A stretch of 6,978 nucleotides of DNA. Origin: Lentimicrobiaceae bacterium. Its GTDB lineage: Bacteria; Bacteroidota; Bacteroidia; Bacteroidales; JALOCA01. The notes beneath the pieces were generated by a model. That model saw only the letters and a list, made by a program, of their open reading frames with translations. It was not told where the DNA came from and did no database searches. The DNA is taken from contig JALOCA010000067.1 in the NCBI GenBank assembly GCA_023227965.1, positions 1 through 6,978 on the forward strand, written 5' to 3'. A program made the translations under genes and the position numbers. This document shows positions 6,251 through 6,978 of the stretch, in pieces (within the stretch, counting starts at the first letter, position 1; the number at the start of each line of letters is the position of its first letter).

Positions 6251-6978
6251 ATGAAAAAGATTAACCGGTTTTATATATCAATATTCTATACATTATTTTT
6301 ACTTCCGTTGAATATATGTGCTCAGGATTGGCCCAAAATATTTGGAGAGAATATACAGGCATGGAGCAGAGACATCATTGAAACATACGACAAGGGATAT
6401 GTAATACTTGGTAAAGTAAATCCTGATGATATTGTTCCACGAATGTATGTATGGCCAATTAAAACCGATATAAACGGAAACCGGCTGTGGGATAAAAAAA
6501 TATTCAGTCAATATTATGACTCTTATGGGAATGATATAGAACGAACGGCAGATGGCGGCTATATTATTACCGGTTCCACCTCCCGGCAGGATTCCACTGC
6601 GTTTGATGTTTTTTACATTAAATTGGATGCTTGCGGCAATAAGGAGTGGTGTAACATATTATCTACTCCCGGAAACCAGGATTATGGTGTAAAAATAAGG
6701 CAGATACCCGATGGATATATTGCGCTTGCCTCCTACCTGTATGATTGGGAAACCCAGCGGATATGGCTGGTAAAGATGGACAGCGGCGGCAATGTGCTAT
6801 GGGAAAAAGTATATGCACAGCAGGATACCAATATTTTTAACGAAGAATGCCGTGGTTTGCTGGTAACCTCTGATGGAGGTTATCTTATTACCGGGGATAC
6901 CTATTACCTTGAGCCAGGTGGGCATTATGGGTATGCTCATCCGCTTATCATCAAAACCGATGCGGATGGCAATGAGCA
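6251..6978 (+). CDS. Secreted repeat protein, beta-propeller-like (3' end beyond window)
   Basis: The open frame runs from ATG 6251 off the window end, giving 242 complete codons. Residues 1-25 are a signal peptide (hydrophobic core ISIFYTLFLLPLNI, ending CAQ before DW). The rest is made of repeats of roughly 50-55 residues, each pairing a DGGYIITG-type strand with a KxDxxGNxxW-type strand. The first motif is at 47-55 (DKGYVILGK), 101-109, 153-161 and 207-216. The second is at 71-80 (KTDINGNRLW), 124-133, 175-184 and 235-242. This pattern is common in exported Bacteroidota proteins and is usually read as propeller blades. Such proteins often end in a T9SS sorting domain, which would lie outside this window. 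No enzymatic motif is visible, so binding or adhesion is the likely role, by inference only. The start is well supported by the signal peptide and an A/T-rich leader. The gene follows the protease on the same strand, 196 bases after its stop codon and beyond a strong terminator. Confidence 0.88.
   Translation, partial: MKKINRFYISIFYTLFLLPLNICAQDWPKIFGENIQAWSRDIIETYDKGYVILGKVNPDDIVPRMYVWPIKTDINGNRLWDKKIFSQYYDSYGNDIERTADGGYIITGSTSRQDSTAFDVFYIKLDACGNKEWCNILSTPGNQDYGVKIRQIPDGYIALASYLYDWETQRIWLVKMDSGGNVLWEKVYAQQDTNIFNEECRGLLVTSDGGYLITGDTYYLEPGGHYGYAHPLIIKTDADGNE

Overview
The window looks like chromosomal DNA from a member of the Bacteroidota. Three things support this. The long central gene ends in a type IX secretion (T9SS) sorting domain. 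The only good promoter match has the Bacteroidota form (TAnnTTTG at -7, TTG further upstream). Coding starts are preceded by A/T-rich leaders rather than Shine-Dalgarno sequences. The genus cannot be told from this stretch. An environmental or gut Bacteroidales-like organism is a guess.

Layout. Bases 1-106 are a non-coding edge with one coding-like scrap on the minus strand. Bases 107-463 are a tandem array of 21-base units arranged in an 84-base higher-order period (A-B-C-D). Directly beside it, on the minus strand, lies a gene for a soluble, all-helical protein of about 249 residues with no recognised family (491-1240). Its promoter is visible at 1270-1303, and the array falls in its 3' flank. 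Bases 1304-1851 are a 548-base A/T-rich gap holding a 16-pair imperfect hairpin and no convincing gene. Bases 1852-6054 encode a 1400-residue secreted multidomain protein: signal peptide, N-terminal module and helical pro-region, papain-type cysteine protease, acidic metal-binding-like linker, right-handed beta-helix-like region, helical region and T9SS C-terminal domain. A strong terminator follows at 6072-6116. A second secreted protein, built of DGGY/KxDxxGN repeats, starts at 6251 and runs off the window end.

The two plus-strand genes are both cell-surface or secreted proteins, but the terminator between them argues for separate transcription units. The minus-strand gene and its array form a separate block. 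That array-plus-orphan-gene pair is the least explained part of the window. The protease is recognisable by domain, though its active-site surroundings and base composition are unusual.
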